Of a stretch of DNA of 64,000 nucleotides, positions 1 through 9,388 are shown piece by piece (within the stretch, counting starts at the first letter, position 1; each line of letters starts with the position of its first letter). The position numbers and the translations under genes were made by a program. Source of the stretch: Desulfurobacterium thermolithotrophum DSM 11699. Lineage in GTDB: Bacteria > Aquificota > Aquificia > Desulfurobacteriales > Desulfurobacteriaceae. The stretch covers positions 310,001 through 374,000 of the forward strand of contig NC_015185.1 in assembly GCF_000191045.1 (NCBI RefSeq). The letters are read 5' to 3'. The notes under the pieces are model-generated. The model worked only from the letters and a program-made list of their open reading frames with translations, ran no database searches and had not been told where the DNA came from.

Positions 1-626
1 CAGGGTTCTCAAAAGACACGGACTAATAGAAAGAACCTGGAAACTAAAAAGTACCTACAAGAGGAAGAAACAGAAAGGGAAAAAGAACCGCACCAGAAAA
101 GGACTAAGAGCAGACAAACCAGGAACAATCCTCATGGACGTTAAATACCTCTACTGGTGCGGTAAAACCTTTTACCAGTTCACGGCAATAGACAAGTTCA
201 CCCGAATAGCATTTGCCAAGGTTTATTCTACAAAAAGCAGCAGGAGCGGAAGAAGGTTTTTTGAAGAACTTGAAAAATTTCTTCCCTTCAAGATAGAGAA
301 AGTTCAAACGGATAACGGGAGCGAATTTTTAGGGGAGTTAGACGAATATCTTAAAAGAAAAGGGATAGAACACTACTTTAGTTATCCGAAATCTCCCAAG
401 ACTAATGCGCATGTAGAAAGGTTTATTCAAACGACAGAAAGTGAACTATGGATGATAGAAGGAACAGAACCGACTGTTGATGAGATGAATAAAAAACTTT
501 TTGAGTATTTAAAGATTTACAACTTTCTTAGACCCCATCACTCTTTAAATTACAAGACTCCCGCTGAGAAGTTTGAGGACTATATTAGAAGTCATCAAGG
601 TGTCCACCATGTATTGAACTCGAACA
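1..626 (+). mobile_element. IS481-like insertion sequence, right part (left end outside window)
   Basis: Bases 1-626 match 41240-41865, the right part of the complete copy at 40741-41865, by direct comparison. The element ends at the terminal inverted repeat around 606-626 (GGTGTCCACC, then a TTGAACTCGAACA-type end). The -35 box of the first tRNA operon begins only six bases further on. The left end lies outside the window. Confidence 0.9.
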
Positions 627-649
627 CATGGCTTGACATCTTTTTCTAG
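1..649 (+). CDS. IS481-family transposase, C-terminal part (5' end outside window)
   Basis: DDE/integrase-fold transposase that moves the IS. The frame opens at base 2 and corresponds to the second half of the complete transposase at 40809-41939. Integrase-core residues are visible: Asp in MDVKYLYW, Asp in TDNGSEF and Glu in HVERFIQT. The frame does not stop inside the element. It reads through the right inverted repeat and ends in flanking DNA at 647-649, within the -35/-10 region of the tRNA operon, adding the residues TWLDIFF. The ATG at 134 is internal, not the real start. Confidence 0.88.
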   Translation, partial: RVLKRHGLIERTWKLKSTYKRKKQKGKKNRTRKGLRADKPGTILMDVKYLYWCGKTFYQFTAIDKFTRIAFAKVYSTKSSRSGRRFFEELEKFLPFKIEKVQTDNGSEFLGELDEYLKRKGIEHYFSYPKSPKTNAHVERFIQTTESELWMIEGTEPTVDEMNKKLFEYLKIYNFLRPHHSLNYKTPAEKFEDYIRSHQGVHHVLNSNTWLDIFF

Positions 650-660
650 CTGCCTATATT
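633..660 (+). promoter_or_regulatory. promoter of tRNA operon 1
   Basis: TTGACA at 633-638 and TATATT at 655-660 are separated by 16 bases, about 19 bases before the first tRNA. The other tRNA operon has the same -35, the same -10 and the same 16-base spacing at 41871-41898. The IS481-like element ends 6 bases upstream. Confidence 0.75.
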
Positions 661-678
661 ATCCTTCGTCTTAAAAGT

Positions 679-754
<76 letters not shown>

Positions 755-763
755 CTTAAATGC

Positions 764-841
<78 letters not shown>

Positions 842-851
842 TTACTATTTT

Positions 852-927
852 GGGGCCGTAGCTCAGCTGGGAGAGCGTCAGGCTGGCAGTCTGAAGGTCG
901 TGGGTTCAAGTCCCACCGGCTCCACCA
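852..927 (+). tRNA. tRNA-Ala (GGC)
   Basis: Acceptor stem GGGGCCG/CGGCTCC, anticodon stem TCAGG/TCTGA with loop CTGGCAG giving anticodon GGC, T-loop GTTCAAG and encoded CCA. Confidence 0.93.
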
Positions 928-943
928 GAGTAGATGATAAAAG

Positions 944-1020
944 GGGCCTGTAGCTCAGTTGGTTAGAGCATCCGGCTCATAACCGGACGGTCGGAGGTTC
1001 GAGTCCTCCCGGGCCCACCA
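944..1020 (+). tRNA. tRNA with CAT anticodon (elongator Met or Ile2)
   Basis: Acceptor stem GGGCCTG/CGGGCCC, anticodon loop CTCATAA and encoded CCA. The body resembles bacterial Ile tRNAs (GGGCCTGTAGCTCAG start), so it may be the Ile2 tRNA whose C34 becomes lysidine rather than elongator Met. It is not the initiator, which is at 42174. The dapE-like start codon follows after 19 bases with no visible terminator, so the tRNAs and that gene may share a transcript. Confidence 0.9.
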
Positions 1021-1039
1021 TTTTTATAAAGAGGTTATT

Positions 1040-2101
1040 ATGCCAGTCTCTCTCCTCCAAAAGCTTATATCTATCCCTTCTGTTTATGGAAACGAAAAGG
1101 AAATTGCTGATTTCGTTGAAAATTTTATAAAAGAAAAAAATTCTAAGCTTTCAGTAATTAGGGAAAATAACACCATAGTAGCTTACACTCATTTTGAATC
1201 TAAAAAGAAAACGATTGCTCTTGTAGGACATCTTGACACAGTTCCAGGAGAAAATGACTACACAGGGCAAATAATTAATGGAAAACTTTACGGTCTTGGC
1301 ACCAGTGATATGAAAGCTGGTGACGCAGTTATGCTTAAATTGATTGAGGACTTTGCATTTAAAAGTTCAAAGTACAATCTTTTTTTTATTTTTTACGAAA
1401 AGGAAGAGGGACCTTATCTTGATAATGGTCTAAGACAAATATTTGATAGATACCTTGATCTCTTAAAGAAAATAGACTTTGCCTTTGTCCTTGAGCCTAC
1501 CGATAATGTCGTCCAGGTTGGGTGCCTTGGGGTAATTCACGCCTGGTTCAAATTCAAAGGTAAGAGAGCTCATTCTGCAAGACCCTGGGAAGGGCATAAT
1601 GCTATTCACAAAGGTTGGAAGCTTTTAAAGTTCCTTAATGAACTTGAACCTGTTGAGTACAAAGTTGGAAAGCTTTCCTACTTTGAAGTTCTCAATGCAA
1701 CAATGACCGAGTTTAAAGGGGGAAGAAACATAATTCCAGAAGAATTTAAGGTTAATCTTAACTACAGATTTTCTCCAACAAAAACATTAGAAGAAGCTAA
1801 AGAGGATCTACTTAAAATAAAAGAACAGATTGAAGCAGATGAAATTGAATTTACCGATCTCTCTCCTGCTGCAAGACCTTGCATAGATAATCCAATTTTA
1901 GTTGAGTTTCTCAAGAGGTTTAATCTTCCTATTGAGCCAAAACAAGCTTGGACAGATGTTGCACAGTTTTCCTATCACGGAATAGATGCTGTTAACTTTG
2001 GTCCCGGTCAACCACACCAAGCCCACCAAAAAAACGAATATGTTGAAATAGAAAAAGTTAAAGAATGTTATGAGATGTTGTATGCGTTTCTGAAAGATTA
2101 A
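1040..2101 (+). CDS. dapE: M20 peptidase, probable succinyl-diaminopimelate desuccinylase
   Basis: Zinc-dependent M20-family hydrolase of 353 aa. The best fit is the desuccinylase of lysine/diaminopimelate synthesis. Metal-site motifs are present: HLDTVPG (His64, Asp66), the bridging Asp of GTSDMKAGD (Asp90), the EEGP pair near 122-123 and a C-terminal QAHQKNE histidine. A dimerisation (lid) domain sits between about 165 and 270. The ATG is preceded by an AGAGG Shine-Dalgarno and lies directly after the tRNA cluster. The 3' end overlaps the convergent nadB by four bases. Other M20 deacylases (acetylornithine, N-acyl-lysine) cannot be excluded by sequence reading alone. Confidence 0.75.
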   Translation: MPVSLLQKLISIPSVYGNEKEIADFVENFIKEKNSKLSVIRENNTIVAYTHFESKKKTIALVGHLDTVPGENDYTGQIINGKLYGLGTSDMKAGDAVMLKLIEDFAFKSSKYNLFFIFYEKEEGPYLDNGLRQIFDRYLDLLKKIDFAFVLEPTDNVVQVGCLGVIHAWFKFKGKRAHSARPWEGHNAIHKGWKLLKFLNELEPVEYKVGKLSYFEVLNATMTEFKGGRNIIPEEFKVNLNYRFSPTKTLEEAKEDLLKIKEQIEADEIEFTDLSPAARPCIDNPILVEFLKRFNLPIEPKQAWTDVAQFSYHGIDAVNFGPGQPHQAHQKNEYVEIEKVKECYEMLYAFLKD

Positions 2102-3657
2102 ATCAATCTCTCAAGGTCGCTTAGCGTGAAAGTGCTGTGTTTTCTGAACTCTTCTCTTTCATAAGGAAAATCGCTTCTATAGTGTCCTCCTCGGCTTTCT
2201 TCTCTTCTCATTGCACTTATTGTAATTGCAAGACCTAAAACAGCTCCATTTCTAACTTGCCAGTCAGAATTTGAGTTAGCAATTTCAGAAAGTTTGTCTA
2301 TTGCTTTTGTAAGAGATTCAGCACTTCTTACAATTCCAACATTTTTCCACATTATCTCCTGAACTTCTTTTAAAGAAAATTTATTGTTACTTAACACAGA
2401 TTTTTGATTTAGTTTTATTCCTATAGGTGAAAAATCTTGTCTTAAATATCTCCAATCTCTATACATTCCATAGGCAGTTCTCTCCCCAAAGACAAGACAT
2501 TCAAGTAGTGAGTTGCTGGCAAGTCTGTTTGCTCCATGAACTCCTGTACATGAAGCTTCACCAACGGCAAATAATCCTTCTATAGAACTCCTTCCGAAAC
2601 TATCTACTGCTATTCCACCTATATAGTAATGAGCAACAGGTGTAATTGGAATAAGGTCTTTTTTGGGATTCAATCCTTTCTCGAAGAGTTTTGATGTAAT
2701 TGTTGGAAATCTCTTGAATATGTCTATTCCTTTCTTTTCAATCGGTCTAAAGTCAAGATAAACGTTTCCTCCGCATATCTTCTTTTGGCACTCTATTGCT
2801 CTTGTTACAACATCTCTTGGTGCAAGTTCCCAAAGATGATGATAGTCTCCCATAAACCTTCTTCCCTGTTCATCAACGATAATAGCTCCCTCTCCTCTTA
2901 CAGCTTCAGATATGAGAAAGCATTCAGAATCATCACAAAATGCTGTTGGATGAAATTGGACAAATTCTAAATCCTGAAGTTTAGCTCCGTATCTAAGAGC
3001 AATTGCTATTCCATCACCGGTAGAGGTTGGAGGGTTTGTGTTTTTCAGGTAGATTCCAGCTGCTCCTCCGGTAGCAATAGCTGTGACAGGAGCATATATG
3101 GCATTTATTTTCCCGTCTTTTTCGTAGATAACACCATAACATCTATTATTCTTAACTATAAGTTCTTTAACCTCTGCAAACTCAATGATGTCCCCTCGAT
3201 AACTATCAAGTAATGCTCTTTCAACTTCTTCACCTGTTTTATCTTTATAGTAAACTATTCTTGCTACAGAATGTGCAGCTTCTTTTGTAAACTTCAACAA
3301 TCCTTTTTCGTTAGTTTCAAAGTTTGCTCCCATTCTTATGAGATCTATGACTCTTTTGACGCCTTCTTCTGTTAGAATTCTTGCCATTTTTGTTTTTACA
3401 AGTCCGGCTCCTGCTTTGAGAGTATCATTAAAGTGTAAATCCGGACTGTCTTCTTTTGAAAGGGCTGCTGCTATTCCTCCTTGTGCAAGTTTTGTAGAAC
3501 CAACATCTGCAGCATCTTTTGTTAGAACACATACCTTTAGACCAAGAGATGAAAGTTTTGTAGCACAAAAGAGACCTGCAGCACCACTTCCAACAACTAT
3601 AGCATCATACTCTTTATGAGAAATAGTTGCTGTATCAACAGAAAGAAAACTTTTCAC
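2098..3657 (-). CDS. nadB: L-aspartate oxidase
   Basis: FAD enzyme that oxidises L-aspartate to iminoaspartate, the first step of NAD synthesis. In anaerobes fumarate is the usual acceptor. It has 519 aa, normal for NadB. Visible features are the N-terminal dinucleotide-binding motif VVGSGAAGLFCATKL, the STKLAQGGIAAAL segment, active-site-region sequences QFHPTAF and SEAVRGEGA, and the C-terminal FAD motif GVHGANRLASNSLLECLVFG. The succinate dehydrogenase flavoprotein is the close relative. The N-terminal form and the lone gene context favour NadB. No nadA or nadC is adjacent. Confidence 0.9.
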   Translation of the reverse strand: MKSFLSVDTATISHKEYDAIVVGSGAAGLFCATKLSSLGLKVCVLTKDAADVGSTKLAQGGIAAALSKEDSPDLHFNDTLKAGAGLVKTKMARILTEEGVKRVIDLIRMGANFETNEKGLLKFTKEAAHSVARIVYYKDKTGEEVERALLDSYRGDIIEFAEVKELIVKNNRCYGVIYEKDGKINAIYAPVTAIATGGAAGIYLKNTNPPTSTGDGIAIALRYGAKLQDLEFVQFHPTAFCDDSECFLISEAVRGEGAIIVDEQGRRFMGDYHHLWELAPRDVVTRAIECQKKICGGNVYLDFRPIEKKGIDIFKRFPTITSKLFEKGLNPKKDLIPITPVAHYYIGGIAVDSFGRSSIEGLFAVGEASCTGVHGANRLASNSLLECLVFGERTAYGMYRDWRYLRQDFSPIGIKLNQKSVLSNNKFSLKEVQEIMWKNVGIVRSAESLTKAIDKLSEIANSNSDWQVRNGAVLGLAITISAMRREESRGGHYRSDFPYEREEFRKHSTFTLSDLERLI

Positions 3658-3679
3658 GTTTCCTCCGGTAGAGTTTAAA

Positions 3680-4390
3680 CTAATATCTAATTATAAAGGA
3701 ATCTTTAATACCAATATTTCTTAATTTTTTCTTGAACTCTTTAGCTTTTTTGTAAGTGTATGTAGGACCAGCAAGAACTCTATAATAATTGTCTAATTTT
3801 ACAACTTTGGCCTTAATACCAAACTTTTTGTAGATTCTATTTTTGAATTTATAAGCATTTAGTTTGTTCTTAAAAGCTCCAACTTGTATGTAGAATCTTC
3901 CTTTTTTAATTTCTACGGGTATATACTTATGATTAACTCTTTTTCCTAAAGCAATTATTTTTACTTTTGCAGTACCTTTTTTTAACATTCTTATTTTCTT
4001 AGCAGCAGCATACGAAAGATCTATGATTCTTCCTCTTACAAAAGGACCACGGTCGTTTATTTTAACGATAACACTTCTTCCATTTTCTAAATTTATGACT
4101 TTTACATAAGTTCCAAGTGGAAGAGTTTTATGAGCAGCTGTTAGCTTGTACATATTATAGATTTCTCCGCTTGCGGTTCGTCTGCCGTGAAATCCTGGAC
4201 CATACCAAGAAGCAATTCCGTATTCAACGTAACCATCTGCCTTTTTTCTTACACAGTAAGTTCTTCCGTTAACTTTATATGTATACTTACAATTAGATTT
4301 TGTAACTGGAAAATTCCAATAAATTCTTTTTTGTTCTCCACAGCTTAGGAAGAAAAAACTAAGTAACATTAATAACCAAATTTTTCTCAT
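3680..4390 (-). CDS. rlpA: RlpA-like septal-ring lipoprotein (DPBB + SPOR domains)
   Basis: Envelope protein related to RlpA, a lytic transglycosylase acting on peptidoglycan stripped of its peptides. Starting at the ATG at 4390 gives 236 aa with a lipoprotein signal ([17 protein letters not shown], lipobox FLSC). The frame is open for 63 more codons upstream, but that part has no signal peptide and overlaps the divergent aldolase start. A double-psi beta-barrel follows ([19 protein letters not shown] ... [14 protein letters not shown]). A C-terminal SPOR domain ([16 protein letters not shown] ... YYRVLAGP) binds septal glycan. The Shine-Dalgarno is weak. Confidence 0.85.
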   Translation of the reverse strand: MRKIWLLMLLSFFFLSCGEQKRIYWNFPVTKSNCKYTYKVNGRTYCVRKKADGYVEYGIASWYGPGFHGRRTASGEIYNMYKLTAAHKTLPLGTYVKVINLENGRSVIVKINDRGPFVRGRIIDLSYAAAKKIRMLKKGTAKVKIIALGKRVNHKYIPVEIKKGRFYIQVGAFKNKLNAYKFKNRIYKKFGIKAKVVKLDNYYRVLAGPTYTYKKAKEFKKKLRNIGIKDSFIIRY

Positions 4391-4489
4391 AACCAAATTT
4401 CTCAAAAGTGACATATAACACTGAAATTTTACATTACAAACAAAGTTTATCGTAAAATTTTGTAAACAAATTTTAAGGAGGGAACCATT

Positions 4490-5872
4490 ATGGAAAAATT
4501 TACCTGTGATGAGCTTAAAGATGCTTTGAAAGGTATTATTGAAGTTGGAGAAGATAGAGTAAAAGTCCTTGACGAACAAAAAGTAAGAAACGAGCTAATA
4601 GATAGGCTCATTTACACAGCAGTTTTTGGGGATGAGGGAAAGGAAAAAGAATGCAGCAGATGGCTTATTAGAGCAATAGCTCTTGAATTAGATATTGTCC
4701 CAGCATCTATACACGATCTTTACGTACAGGGAATGGCCAATGGAGAAATAGACCAGTGGTTTACAGTTCCTGCAATGAATATTAGGGGAATGACTTACGA
4801 TGTCATGAGACAGATTTTTAAAATTGCAGTTGAGAAAGAAATTGGAGCTTTTATTCTTGAAATTGCAAAGTCTGAGATTGGTTATACAGAGCAAAGACCA
4901 GCTGAATATACAGCTTGTGCACTTGCTGCTGCTATAAAGGAAGGATATAAAGGTCCTGTTTTTATTCAAGGAGACCACTTCCAGTTTAATGCCAAAAAGT
5001 ACGCTGAGGATCCAGAAAAGGAACTTGAAAATATAAAAGCTCTTACAAAAGAAGCTATTGAAGCTGACTTTTACAACATTGATATTGATCCATCAACACT
5101 TGTTGATTATAGTAAGCCTACTCTTAAAGAACAGCAGTATTTTAACTACTTAAACACTGCAAAAATGACAGCTTTTATTAGAGAAATAGAACCTCAGGGA
5201 ATTACAGTTTCTGTTGGTGGAGAAATTGGACACATCGGTGGTAAGAATTCAACACCGGAAGAATTTGAAGCTTTTATGGAAGGATATCTTGAAAGTCTTA
5301 AAAAATATGGAAAAAATATTCCAGGTATTAGTAAGATAAGCGTTCAGACAGGAACTGAACACGGTGGTGTTCCACTCCCAGATGGAAAAATAGCTGAAGT
5401 TAAGCTTGACTTTTCTGTTCTTGAGAAGATCGGAGAAGTTGCAAGAAAGAAATACTCAATGGCTGGTGCTGTTCAGCATGGTGCTTCAACGCTTCCAGAT
5501 GAGCTATTCCACAAGTTCCCTGAAGTAAAAACAGCCGAAATCCATCTCGCGACAGGATTCCAGAATATCATTTATGATCACCTTCCAGAAGATTTTAAAC
5601 AAGAAATTTATAGCTGGCTCAAGACTGAACTTAAAAACGAGTGGAAAGAGGGCTGGACAGAGGAGCAATTCATCTACAAGACAAGAAAGAAGGCCTTTGG
5701 ACCATTCAAGAAGAAATTCTGGGATCTACCACAGGACGTGAAAGAGAAGATAATGGCTGAACTTGAAAAGAAGTTTAGGTTCCTCTTTGAACAGTTAAAC
5801 GTCTATGGAACTAAAAAGTATATTGATAAGTACATTAAGCCTGTTAAGATCTACAAAAGAAGACCTTATTAA
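4490..5872 (+). CDS. fba: class II fructose-bisphosphate aldolase family protein (long form)
   Basis: Predicted zinc-dependent aldolase interconverting fructose-1,6-bisphosphate and two trioses, used for gluconeogenesis in autotrophs. Likely metal and substrate motifs are [25 protein letters not shown] and VQHGAST. At 460 aa it is longer than the usual 300-360 aa. The excess is an N-terminal helical section of about 90 aa and a charged C-terminal extension of about 100 aa. The start ATG is preceded by a strong AAGGAGGG. A GC-rich terminator follows at 5878. The tagatose-bisphosphate aldolase (GatY/KbaY) branch is an alternative. Confidence 0.68.
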   Translation: MEKFTCDELKDALKGIIEVGEDRVKVLDEQKVRNELIDRLIYTAVFGDEGKEKECSRWLIRAIALELDIVPASIHDLYVQGMANGEIDQWFTVPAMNIRGMTYDVMRQIFKIAVEKEIGAFILEIAKSEIGYTEQRPAEYTACALAAAIKEGYKGPVFIQGDHFQFNAKKYAEDPEKELENIKALTKEAIEADFYNIDIDPSTLVDYSKPTLKEQQYFNYLNTAKMTAFIREIEPQGITVSVGGEIGHIGGKNSTPEEFEAFMEGYLESLKKYGKNIPGISKISVQTGTEHGGVPLPDGKIAEVKLDFSVLEKIGEVARKKYSMAGAVQHGASTLPDELFHKFPEVKTAEIHLATGFQNIIYDHLPEDFKQEIYSWLKTELKNEWKEGWTEEQFIYKTRKKAFGPFKKKFWDLPQDVKEKIMAELEKKFRFLFEQLNVYGTKKYIDKYIKPVKIYKRRPY

Positions 5873-5877
5873 TTTTT

Positions 5878-5900
5878 GCCCCCTTTGGGGGCTTAAAATA
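5878..5900 (+). terminator. rho-independent terminator after the aldolase gene
   Basis: GCCCCC (5878-5883), loop TTT, GGGGGC (5887-5892), then a short AT-rich tail. It lies six bases past the aldolase stop. Confidence 0.7.
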
Positions 5901-6022
5901 ATTTTCAGGAAGGGGATTTAATCTGGACTTTTACTGTCTTCCTTTTACACGAATTTTTCATTTCAAATGTTTTTATTACAATTTTTCTTAATGAAGGCTA
6001 AAAAAGGAGGTTATCTTACTTT

Positions 6023-6907
6023 ATGGTAGAAGGAATAGTTATTGAAAGAGCAGGACAAAAAATAACAGTTTTTGTTCCTGAGAAAAATAAATCTTACAGG
6101 GGAATTCCTCTTGGTAAGGTAAAGAAAAAGGATAAAGTTTATGCTGGAGATAAAGTAAAAGGAAGAATTGTTGATAGCGAAAGTTTTGCAATTGAAGTAA
6201 TTGAGGAAAGGAAAAATCTTCTTATAAGACCACCAATTGCTAATGTAGAAAAAGTAGTTATTGTTGCAACGATTCAAAATCCTCCTTTTCAAAGTTTTTT
6301 AATGGATAATTTGCTCGTTGTATATAGCTACTTAGGTCTTGATACGGTTATTGTTTTCAACAAGATTGATCTTCTTGATGAAGTTGGAAAAGAGGAGCTC
6401 CAACGCTGGTACACGATTTATAAAAATGCAGGATACAAAGTTATAAAGACAAGTGCAGAAACTAAAGAGGGTATAGAGGAGTTAAGAAGAGAACTTTTAG
6501 GAGCGATTTCTATTTTTGCAGGACCATCTGGAGTTGGAAAGAGCTCTCTAATTTCGAAACTAACAGGAAAAGAGCTGAGAATTGGTGAGGTAAGCAGGAA
6601 GACAGAAAGAGGAAAACATACAACAAGAGAGGTAAGATTGATTCCGTTTGAAGGCAGTTTCATTGGAGATGCTCCAGGATTTTCAAGGGTTGAAGCACTT
6701 AACTTCATGGAGAAAGAAGAAGTTAGATTTTACTTTCCTGAGTTCTTAAGATATCAATGTAAATACTCAGATTGTCTTCATTTAAACGAAGAGGGCTGTG
6801 AGGTCAGGGAAGCGCTAAAAAAAGGTGAAATTTCCTGTGAGAGATACAAGAATTATTTAAAGATGACAAAAGAGTTTGTACCTTGGCTTAAGGAGGTTTG
6901 CGATTAA
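6023..6907 (+). CDS. rsgA: ribosome small-subunit-dependent GTPase A
   Basis: Circularly permuted GTPase that helps late 30S maturation. It has 294 aa with an N-terminal OB-fold. The G motifs appear in permuted order: NKID (113-116), then the P-loop GPSGVGKSS (about 167-175), then DAPGFS. A C-terminal zinc-binding segment follows ([14 protein letters not shown], with the CxH and Cys pattern). A strong AAGGAGG precedes the start. It is first of a tight operon, sharing one base with panB. Confidence 0.93.
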   Translation: MVEGIVIERAGQKITVFVPEKNKSYRGIPLGKVKKKDKVYAGDKVKGRIVDSESFAIEVIEERKNLLIRPPIANVEKVVIVATIQNPPFQSFLMDNLLVVYSYLGLDTVIVFNKIDLLDEVGKEELQRWYTIYKNAGYKVIKTSAETKEGIEELRRELLGAISIFAGPSGVGKSSLISKLTGKELRIGEVSRKTERGKHTTREVRLIPFEGSFIGDAPGFSRVEALNFMEKEEVRFYFPEFLRYQCKYSDCLHLNEEGCEVREALKKGEISCERYKNYLKMTKEFVPWLKEVCD

Positions 6908-7698
6908 TGGCTATAACTACTGCAACATTTTTGGAAAAAAAGAAGAGAGGAGAAAAAATAACGGTTTTGACTGCTTACGATTATTTAACTGCAAAGATTG
7001 TTGATAGTGCTGGAGTTGATGCAATTTTGGTAGGAGATTCTCTTGGAATGGTAGCTCTTGGGTATTCATCTACTATTCCTGTAACAATGGAGGAGATGAT
7101 TCATCATACAAAAGCTGTTGTTAGAGGTAGGAAAAATGCAATGGTTATCTTTGATATGCCGTTCCTTTCTTATCAAACAGGAGTAAAAGATGCTATTTTA
7201 AACGCAGGAAGAGCTCTAAAAGAAACAGGATGCGATGCTGTGAAGATTGAAGGCGGAGTTACTCAAAAGGAAGTAATTAGAGCTCTTGTAGATTCCGGAA
7301 TTCCTGTTATGGGACACATTGGGCTTCAACCTCAAAGTGTTAACGTTTATGGTGGTTACAAACTAAGAGGTAAGGGAGAAGAAAGAGAAAAAATCATAGA
7401 AGATGCTAAAGCCGTTGAGGAAGCTGGAGCTTTTGCAGTTGTTCTTGAGAAAATACCTCAGAGTCTGTCAAAAGAGATAACAGAAAGCCTTTCAATCCCA
7501 ACTATTGGAATTGGAGCTGGAAAGTACTGTGATGGGCAGGTTCTTGTTTTTCATGATATGGTTGGTCTTTTTGAAGAGTTCAAGCCAAAGTTTGTAAAGC
7601 GTTACGCAGAGCTCGGAAAACTTGCAAGAGAAGCCGTTAAACAGTACATTGAAGAAGTAAAGTCTGGAAAGTTTCCAGGCAGGGAGCATTCTTATTGA
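6907..7698 (+). CDS. panB: 3-methyl-2-oxobutanoate hydroxymethyltransferase
   Basis: Makes ketopantoate from alpha-ketoisovalerate and methylene-THF, the first committed step of pantothenate/CoA synthesis. It has 263 aa, normal length. Family motifs are [30 protein letters not shown], the metal ligands near [21 protein letters not shown] and GIGAG. The ATG at 6907 overlaps the rsgA stop as TAATG, with GGAGG ten bases upstream. An upstream in-frame start at 6898 would add three residues and has poorer spacing. Confidence 0.95.
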   Translation: MAITTATFLEKKKRGEKITVLTAYDYLTAKIVDSAGVDAILVGDSLGMVALGYSSTIPVTMEEMIHHTKAVVRGRKNAMVIFDMPFLSYQTGVKDAILNAGRALKETGCDAVKIEGGVTQKEVIRALVDSGIPVMGHIGLQPQSVNVYGGYKLRGKGEEREKIIEDAKAVEEAGAFAVVLEKIPQSLSKEITESLSIPTIGIGAGKYCDGQVLVFHDMVGLFEEFKPKFVKRYAELGKLAREAVKQYIEEVKSGKFPGREHSY

Positions 7699-8654
7699 TG
7701 ATTCTTGAAATCAAAGAAGTTTTCAAATCTTTTCCCGTAAAGAAGAGTTTTTTCGGAAAAGTTGAAAAAGTCATAAATGCTCTTAACGGTATTTCTCTTT
7801 CCATTTTTCCAAAAGAAACTGTTGGAGTAATTGGAGAAAGTGGTTGTGGAAAGTCGACTCTTGGAAAGGTAATTCTTGATCTTGAAAGACCTGATAAAGG
7901 GAAAGTTCTTTACAAAGGAAAAGAAATTCAAACTCTAAGTAAAGAAGGCTATAAAATTTATAGAAAAAACGTTCAAGCGATATTTCAAAATCCTCAAAAT
8001 TCTCTAAATCCAAGAATGAAAATTTGGGAGATAGTTACAGAGGGATTGAAAATAAATTATGACCTTTCACAGAAAGAGTTAGAGGAAAAAGCAAAAGAGC
8101 TCCTTTCTACAGTTGGACTATCGTCTTCTTATCTTAATAGATATCCTCATCAGCTTTCAGGAGGCCAAAAGCAACGAATAGCTATTGCAAGAGCAATAGC
8201 ACTTAACCCTGAACTTATAGTTGCAGATGAACCAACTTCTGCTCTTGATGTTTCGGTTCAAGCTCAGGTAGTAAATCTTCTTGTAGATATTCAAGAAAGG
8301 CAAGGGGTTTCTTACTTTTTTATTTCTCATTCTCTTCCTGTTGTGGAAGCTATTAGCGATAGAGTAATAGTTATGTACAAAGGATATATAGTTGAAGAAG
8401 GTACTTCAAAGGAAGTATTTTCAGATACCAAACACCCTTATACAAAAGTCTTAATATCGTCTGTTCCCGTTCCAGATCCAATCAAAAAGAGAAAAGTTTT
8501 AAAACTTCCAGATATTGACACAGAAGAAACAATAAAGACGGGCTGTCCTTTCTATCCAAGATGTCCAAAAAGAAATAAAGATTGTTTAACTTACGATATG
8601 AAACCTATAGAGATTTCTCTAACTCACAAAGTTAGTTGCCTTTTGTATACTTAA
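7698..8654 (+). CDS. oligopeptide/dipeptide-type ABC transporter ATP-binding protein
   Basis: ATPase of the DppF/OppF class, which powers uptake of peptides or, in some systems, nickel. It has 318 aa. Walker A is GESGCGKST, the Q-loop region QAIFQNPQNSLNPR, the signature LSGGQKQRIAIARA, Walker B ELIVADEPTSALD, with the switch His in FFISHSL. A C-terminal oligo_HPY segment carries CPFYPRCP plus Cys near the end, typical of peptide transporters. It overlaps the panB stop as ATGA. No permease, binding protein or partner ATPase is adjacent, so its transporter must be encoded elsewhere. Confidence 0.85.
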   Translation: MILEIKEVFKSFPVKKSFFGKVEKVINALNGISLSIFPKETVGVIGESGCGKSTLGKVILDLERPDKGKVLYKGKEIQTLSKEGYKIYRKNVQAIFQNPQNSLNPRMKIWEIVTEGLKINYDLSQKELEEKAKELLSTVGLSSSYLNRYPHQLSGGQKQRIAIARAIALNPELIVADEPTSALDVSVQAQVVNLLVDIQERQGVSYFFISHSLPVVEAISDRVIVMYKGYIVEEGTSKEVFSDTKHPYTKVLISSVPVPDPIKKRKVLKLPDIDTEETIKTGCPFYPRCPKRNKDCLTYDMKPIEISLTHKVSCLLYT

Positions 8655-9388
8655 ATACTCCTTGCAACGCTATAAACAAAAACCTTAGAAGCTCCGTTTT
8701 CTTTTAAAACCCTTGATATTTCATTAACTGTAGAGCCAGTTGTAAAAACATCATCAAACAGCAAAATTCTTTTTCCCCATACTTTTTCAACAACCTCGAA
8801 AATCCCTTTTATATTTTCTACCCTCTTTTCTAAGGGAAGAGAAGACTGTCTTTCTACTTTATAAGCTTTTTTAATACCTCTAACAAAAGAAATTTCAGCT
8901 CCTTTTAAAATTTCTTCACACTGGTTAAATCCCCTTTCTTTTAATTCTTCTTTATGTAAAGGTACAGGAATTACGCAATCTACTTTAGTTTGATATATGT
9001 ACTTTTGAATGTGTTCTTTTATTGTTTCTCCTATTTTCCAGCCTACTGGAAGTTTTTTTTCAAACTTTAAGGTTTTTATTGCTAAATCTATTAAATCACT
9101 GTAGATTCCAAAGTACTCTACACCATCAAAAGAAAAGCTTCTTCCTGTTTCAAGGCAATCTCTACAAGAGTAGGCTGTTCCTGGTTTTAGCTTTAATGGA
9201 TAACCACAAGTAGAACACTTTTTACCTTTGAACTCTTTGAAATAACTTTCCCAGCAGTTATTGCAGGCTATGTAGGAATGATCTAAAAAGAGAAAAGAGC
9301 CACAGACAAGACAGTATTCTGGAAAAAGCAAATCAAGAATGAAATTTCTTAAAAACTTTCCTGCAGATACTTTTCTATTTCCTCCCAA
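8651..9388 (-). CDS. comF: ComF-family phosphoribosyltransferase-like protein
   Basis: Member of the ComF/GntX family, linked to natural DNA uptake in competent bacteria; its biochemical role is unclear. It has 245 aa. Two N-terminal zinc-ribbon pairs (YCLVCG ... CNNC, then CSTCG ... CRDC) precede a phosphoribosyltransferase fold with the PRPP-loop motif LLFDDVFTTGSTVNE. The 5' end overlaps the upstream Mre11-like gene by 40 bases, so the true start may lie a little downstream. The 3' end overlaps the convergent ABC gene by four bases. Confidence 0.85.
   Translation of the reverse strand: MGGNRKVSAGKFLRNFILDLLFPEYCLVCGSFLFLDHSYIACNNCWESYFKEFKGKKCSTCGYPLKLKPGTAYSCRDCLETGRSFSFDGVEYFGIYSDLIDLAIKTLKFEKKLPVGWKIGETIKEHIQKYIYQTKVDCVIPVPLHKEELKERGFNQCEEILKGAEISFVRGIKKAYKVERQSSLPLEKRVENIKGIFEVVEKVWGKRILLFDDVFTTGSTVNEISRVLKENGASKVFVYSVARSI

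Noticed and set aside
134-649. Independent 171-aa gene at the left edge
   Set aside because: The frame is open to base 2 and matches the middle of the full transposase, so the ATG is internal.
3680-4579. Long form of the RlpA-like protein (299 aa)
   Set aside because: The extra N-terminus lies in the divergent promoter and aldolase start region and buries the lipoprotein signal.
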